Shown here: piece after piece, positions 60,283 to 64,000 of the stretch
How the letters are laid out: the number at the start of each line of letters is the position of its first letter
How positions within the stretch are numbered: the first letter of the stretch is position 1
Origin: Jacaranda mimosifolia
Taxonomy: Eukaryota > Streptophyta > Magnoliopsida > Lamiales > Bignoniaceae
Assembly: GCA_018894105.1 (NCBI GenBank)
Contig: CM032121.1
Coordinates: 24,521,730-24,585,729 of the forward strand
Direction: 5' to 3'
Length of the DNA: 64,000 bases
The notes under the pieces: model-generated
The model's input: the letters and a program-made list of their open reading frames with translations, nothing else
What the model was told of the DNA's origin: nothing
Database searches by the model: none
Translations under genes and position numbers: made by a program

Positions 60283-62029
60283 GTGATGCCAAAATCCCCA
60301 CCCTATATATAGATATGGTGGGTGTGAGGATAGGTCATTGCTGAAAGTGTGAAAGAAATAGATTCCTTTCCACAATTCCCTCCAAAACTCCTTGCAAACA
60401 TTGCATTCATGTGTTGGAAGCTTTGCTCTCTTATTCTTCTTCCCTACCTCAAATCGGCCTCTTCCATTATGATTCTCCTCCCTTATTCCAGCTTAAAGTG
60501 AGAAGAGTTTGCAAGTTTCAATTGGTGTGTGATCATGTCAATAGAGGCAAACAAGTTAGTTTGCTGCGGTTTGGAGATCAGCTTAAGCAGAGCACCGATT
60601 TGGTGAATTTTTCCAGAGAGACCCTGAAAGATTTTTTGATCCAAATTTTTTATTGTGTTTCCTACAATGTGTTGAGAGGCTACAATATTTTTATAGTGAA
60701 TTTTGTAGGAGTTTTAACAAGGTTAAAAATCGCTCCTTAGATATTGCAGATTCTGCATTGGTGAAAGGTTCACCACTTTCTCCTTGGATATTAGCATTTC
60801 AAGGTAACACTCTATCTAAATTTGGATTTTAGGCATGCTTCGATCCTTGTATGCTTGTAAGCACTAGTTTGTTTAAGGTTTTGACGTTTTATATTTGGAT
60901 TCTAGTGCCTTACTTGCTTTCAAGTGGTATCAAAGCCTAAATTATGCTTAGATTTGGATTTTTTGGTGATGATTGATTCATGTGATAGGTTGATCATAAT
61001 CACCAAATTCTCAATTCACATGATGGATTGGAGTGTTTTGTTCCTTGATTGATGAAGTGAAAGCATGCTAATATGTGTTTTAAGTGTCAATTCATATGAT
61101 TAGTAGTACGTTTCAATTCATAGCTTTCATAGTTAAATGTTGATTTAACATTAATTGATGTTATATGTTGATATAGCATGTTGATGAATGGCTCAAATAG
61201 TTATGGTCATTTTTGGATCCAATGTGATTAGAGTTTTGTTGGAGATTTTTGAAGAATACGATTCTTACTTGAACTTGATTTTTGAAGCTTAATAGATCAC
61301 TTGAATTTCCAATGTTAAAATGTGTTTTAGATCTGGAAATTGGTCCATAAGGCATATCTTGTCTAGGAATTTTTTTTGAAATGATACCTTTATTTTCGTG
61401 ACTTCTAGGCAAGCCATGGTACGGTTCTTCACTTTGTATTGAATTAAAGCTAATGCCTTATAGTAACATTATTTTCAATTTGAATTGGTATTTTCTCCAT
61501 CTGCTTCTCACATTCCGTGAATACTGAACTTCTAAATAGCATTATTGATTAAAAATGAAATTTCTGGAAGCCTATTGGCTAGTAATTGTGAGGCCAAAAA
61601 TTCTAAACTAGAAGGGACACCAAAGGCCTCTGCCCACCCCCCTCCCCCCCAAATTTTTTTTTCTCGGTTGTGAGACATGTTAAAATTTAATATTGAGCCC
61701 AAACAATTCGATTAGGGTTCAGTACACAAAGATTTAAGCTCATTTCTTCAAATTGCTCTCCAACTGTCTCACAACATTGTGAACCCAACTCACGTACCAC
61801 TTTAATGGGCGAGCAGCCCAACCCTTAGAACGGGATCTGGTGTATCATAAGGGATTTGTCTTTTCTATTGATTCCTACGGATTTGGATCACTCATGATCA
61901 TCACCATTCATTTATTATCCATTCAACAATTAAATGAACAATGAAAAAATCTAGAATTAACAATTAATTCCAACAACTAAATGCTAATCAAATTAGCAAT
62001 GCAAGTTGGCCGCCTACCTTGAGGAAGGT
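60283..62029 (+). repeat. Monomer 35, right subfamily, 1,747 bp
   Basis: TATA tract 60304-60316 with flank ATCCCCACCC, shared with monomer 36. PBS-like site 60925-60937. The hairpin's left arm is damaged (TTCATAGTTAAAT near 61126). The upstream AATAAA is changed to AATGAA (CAATGAAAAAATC), also as in monomer 36. Confidence 0.95.
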
Positions 62030-63775
62030 GTGATGCCAAAATCCCCACCCTATATATAGATATGGTGGGTGTGAGGATAGGTCATTGCTGAAAGTGTGAA
62101 AGAAATAGATTCCTTTCCACAATTCCCTCCAAAACTCCTTGCAAACATTGCATTCATGTGTTGGAAGCTTTGCTCTCTTCTTCTTCTTCCCTACCTCAAA
62201 TCGGCCACTTCCATTATGATTCTCCTCCCTTATTCGAGCTTAAACTGAGAAGAGTTTGCAAGTTTCAATTGGTGTGTGATCATGTCAACAGAGGCAAACA
62301 AGTTAGTTTGCTGCGGTTTGGAGATCCGCTTAAGCAGAGCACCGATTTGGTGAATTTTTCCAGAGAGACCCTGAAAGATTTTTTGATCCAAATTTTTTAT
62401 TGTGTTTCCTACAAGGTGTTGAGAGGTTGCAATATTTTTATAGTGAATTTTGTAGGAGTTTTAACAAGGTTAAAAATCGCTCCTTAGATATGGCAGATTC
62501 TGGATTGGTCAAAGGTTCACCACTTTCTCCTTGGATATTAGCATTTCAAGGTGACACTCTATCTAAATTTGGATGTTAGGCATGCTTTGATCCTTTTATT
62601 CTTGTTAGCACTGGTTTGTTTAAGGTTTTGAAGTTTTATATTTGGATCCTAGTGCCTTACTTGCTTTCAAGTGGTATCAAAGCCTAAATTATGGTTAGAT
62701 TTGGATTTTTTGTTGATGATTGATTCATGTGATGGGTTGATCATAATCACCAAATTCTAGATTCACATGATGGATTGGAGTGTTTGGCTCCTTGATTGAT
62801 GAAGCCAAAGTATTGCTAATATGTGTTTTAAGTGTTAATTCATATGATTAGTCGTACGTTTTAATTGATAGCTTTTAATGTTAAATTTTGATTTAACATT
62901 AATTGATGTTATATGTCGATATAGCATGTTGATGAATGGCTCAAATAGTTATGGTCATTTTTGGATCCAATGTGATTAGAGTTTTGTTGGAGATTTTTGA
63001 AGAATACGATTCTTACTTGAACTTGATTTTTGAGGCTTAATTGGGCCCTTAAATTTCAAATTTTAAAATGTGTTTTAGATCTGGAAATTCGTCCGTAAGG
63101 CATATCTTGTCTACGCAAAATTTTTTAAATGATACCTTTACTTTCGTGTCTTCTGGTCAAGCCATGGTAAGGTTCTTCACTTTGTATTGAATTAAACCAC
63201 ATGCCCTATAGTAACATTATTCTCAATTTGAATTGGTATTTTCTCCATCTGCTTCTCACATTCCATGAATACCGAACTTCCAAATAGCATTATTGATTAA
63301 AAACGAAATTTCTAGAAGCCTATTGGCTAGTGATTGTGAGGCCCCAATTCTAAACTAGAATGAACACCAAAGGCCTGTACCGACCCCCCTCCCCCCCAAA
63401 TTTTTTTTTCTCGGTTGTGAGACATGTTACAATTTAATATTAAAGCCAAACAATTTGATTAGGGTTCAGTACACAAAGATTTAAGCTAATTTCTTCAAAT
63501 TGCTCTCCAACTGTCTCACAACATTGTGAACCCAACTCACGTACCACTTTAATAAGTGACCAGCCCAACCCTCAGAACGGGATCTGGTGTATCATAAGGG
63601 ATTTGTCATTTCTTTTGATTCCTACGGATTTGGATCACTCACGACCATCACCATTGTTCATTATCCATTCAACAATTAAATGAACAATAAACAAATCTAG
63701 AATTAACAATTAATTCCAACAACTAAATGCTAGTCAAATTAGCAATGCAAGTTGGCCACCTACCTTGAGGAAGGT
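62030..63775 (+). repeat. Monomer 36, right subfamily, 1,746 bp
   Basis: TATA tract 62051-62063, PBS-like site 62672-62684. The hairpin loop is TTTG instead of GTTG (near 62891). The tail palindrome is decayed to CACAACATTGTG (63517-63528). Monomers 35 and 36 share ATCCCCACCC and GAGACCCTGAAAG, so they look like a local duplication. Confidence 0.95.
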
Positions 63776-64000
63776 GTGATGCCAAAATCCTCACCCTATA
63801 TATAGATATGGTGGGTGTGAGGATAGGTCATTGCTGAAAGTGTGAAAGAATTAGATTCCTTTCCACAATTCCCTCCAAAACCCCTTGCAAGCATTTCATT
63901 CATGTGTTGGAAGCTTTGCTCTCTTCTTCTTCTTCCCTACCTCAAATCGGCCTCCAGCATTATGATTCTCCTCCCTTATTCCAGCTTAAAGTGAGAAGAG
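63776..64000 (+). repeat. Partial monomer 37 (5' part)
   Basis: This copy is cut by the window end. It holds a TATA tract (63797-63809) and the CT-rich leader (CTCTCTTCTTCTTCTTCCC near 63920). The array evidently continues beyond the window. Confidence 0.94.

Larger units (their letters stand above)
1..64000 (+). repeat. Tandem satellite array, about 1.74-kb monomer
   Basis: The window is filled without a break by head-to-tail copies of one monomer. The motif GTGATGCC (or a one-base variant) recurs 37 times, at intervals of 1,733-1,759 bp apart from one of 1,686 bp. Between these points the other landmarks (TATA tract, CT-rich leader, TGGTATCAAAGCC, 12-bp hairpin, C/T tract, CACAACGTTGTG, AATAAA) keep order and spacing. 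No copy is inverted. Neither edge of the window leaves the array, so its true length is unknown. Long-monomer satellites derived from retroelements are known in plant centromeric and subtelomeric regions; the chromosomal location here cannot be read from the sequence. Confidence 0.97.

Noticed and set aside
1..64000. Endogenous plant pararetrovirus leader (same primer tRNA, TATA-to-PBS distance similar to known 35S-type leaders).
   Set aside because: No coat, movement or polymerase-like coding sequence is present and the single motif cannot separate this from an LTR element; the LTR-end context CA-AG-TGGTATC favours a retrotransposon.
1..64000. Ribosomal DNA intergenic spacer or 5S array.
   Set aside because: No rRNA gene sequence or recognisable 5S internal promoter occurs in any monomer, and the period is uninterrupted by coding units.
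1..64000. CENP-B-box-like site that would indicate a centromere.
   Set aside because: The nearest string, around TTAGAACGGGATC, lacks the required TTCG at the correct spacing; centromere identity cannot be argued from it.
1..64000. CRISPR array or prokaryotic tandem system.
   Set aside because: The repeat unit is 1.74 kb with no spacers, and no cas-like genes exist; the ORFs found only look plausible if bacterial start codons are allowed.

Overview
The whole window is one head-to-tail tandem array of a non-coding repeat about 1.74 kb long, with every copy in the same orientation. Using the GTGATGCC motif just upstream of a TATA tract as the register, I count 37 repeat starts, at 1001, 2758, 4506 and so on to 63776. 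These give 36 complete monomers of 1,686-1,759 bp (mean about 1,744 bp) and a partial monomer at each end. I found no protein-coding gene, rRNA, tRNA or CRISPR array, and no unique sequence between copies. The DNA is AT-rich. The recurring initiator-methionine-tRNA-type primer-binding motif and the plant-style TATA/CT-rich leader point to a land-plant nuclear genome. That is an inference; the species cannot be named from this sequence.

Each monomer carries the same landmarks in the same order: a TATA tract inside a short inverted repeat; a CT-rich leader; about 620 bp after the TATA tract, the motif CAAG-TGGTATCAAAGCC, which resembles the start of a retroelement primer-binding site (PBS); a perfect 12-bp hairpin; a C-run/T-run tract; a CACAACGTTGTG palindrome; an AATAAA signal; and then the next TATA tract. 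The best reading is a satellite built from the promoter/leader/PBS part of an LTR retrotransposon (copia-like primer site) or, less likely, another reverse-transcribing element. No gag, protease, reverse transcriptase or integrase remains.

Layout. (1) About 1.7-12.3 kb: dimeric higher-order repeat (HOR) of about 3,507 bp, followed by a single-monomer duplication (units 7 and 8). (2) About 14-20 kb: monomers of the same 'left' subfamily. (3) About 19-21.7 kb: shift to a 'right' subfamily, seen in several linked diagnostic variants. (4) About 21-35.4 kb: older, individually diverged monomers, including one with a deletion of about 60 bp. (5) 36,618-59,768: a very homogeneous trimeric HOR of exactly 5,221 bp (monomers of 1,747 + 1,733 + 1,741 bp), about 4.4 copies, with only a few single-base differences per copy noticed by eye. 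It is preceded by a chimeric fragment of one of its monomers (35,364-36,617). (6) 59.8-64 kb: right-subfamily monomers again.

Nothing here works together as an operon or pathway. The interest lies in array evolution (two HOR periods in one array, with crossover points readable to within tens of bases), in the likely retroelement origin of a long-monomer satellite, and in the possibility that each monomer carries its own promoter and poly(A) signal. Monomer names used below: D/E for the two members of the left dimer, A/B/C for the three members of the 5,221-bp trimer.
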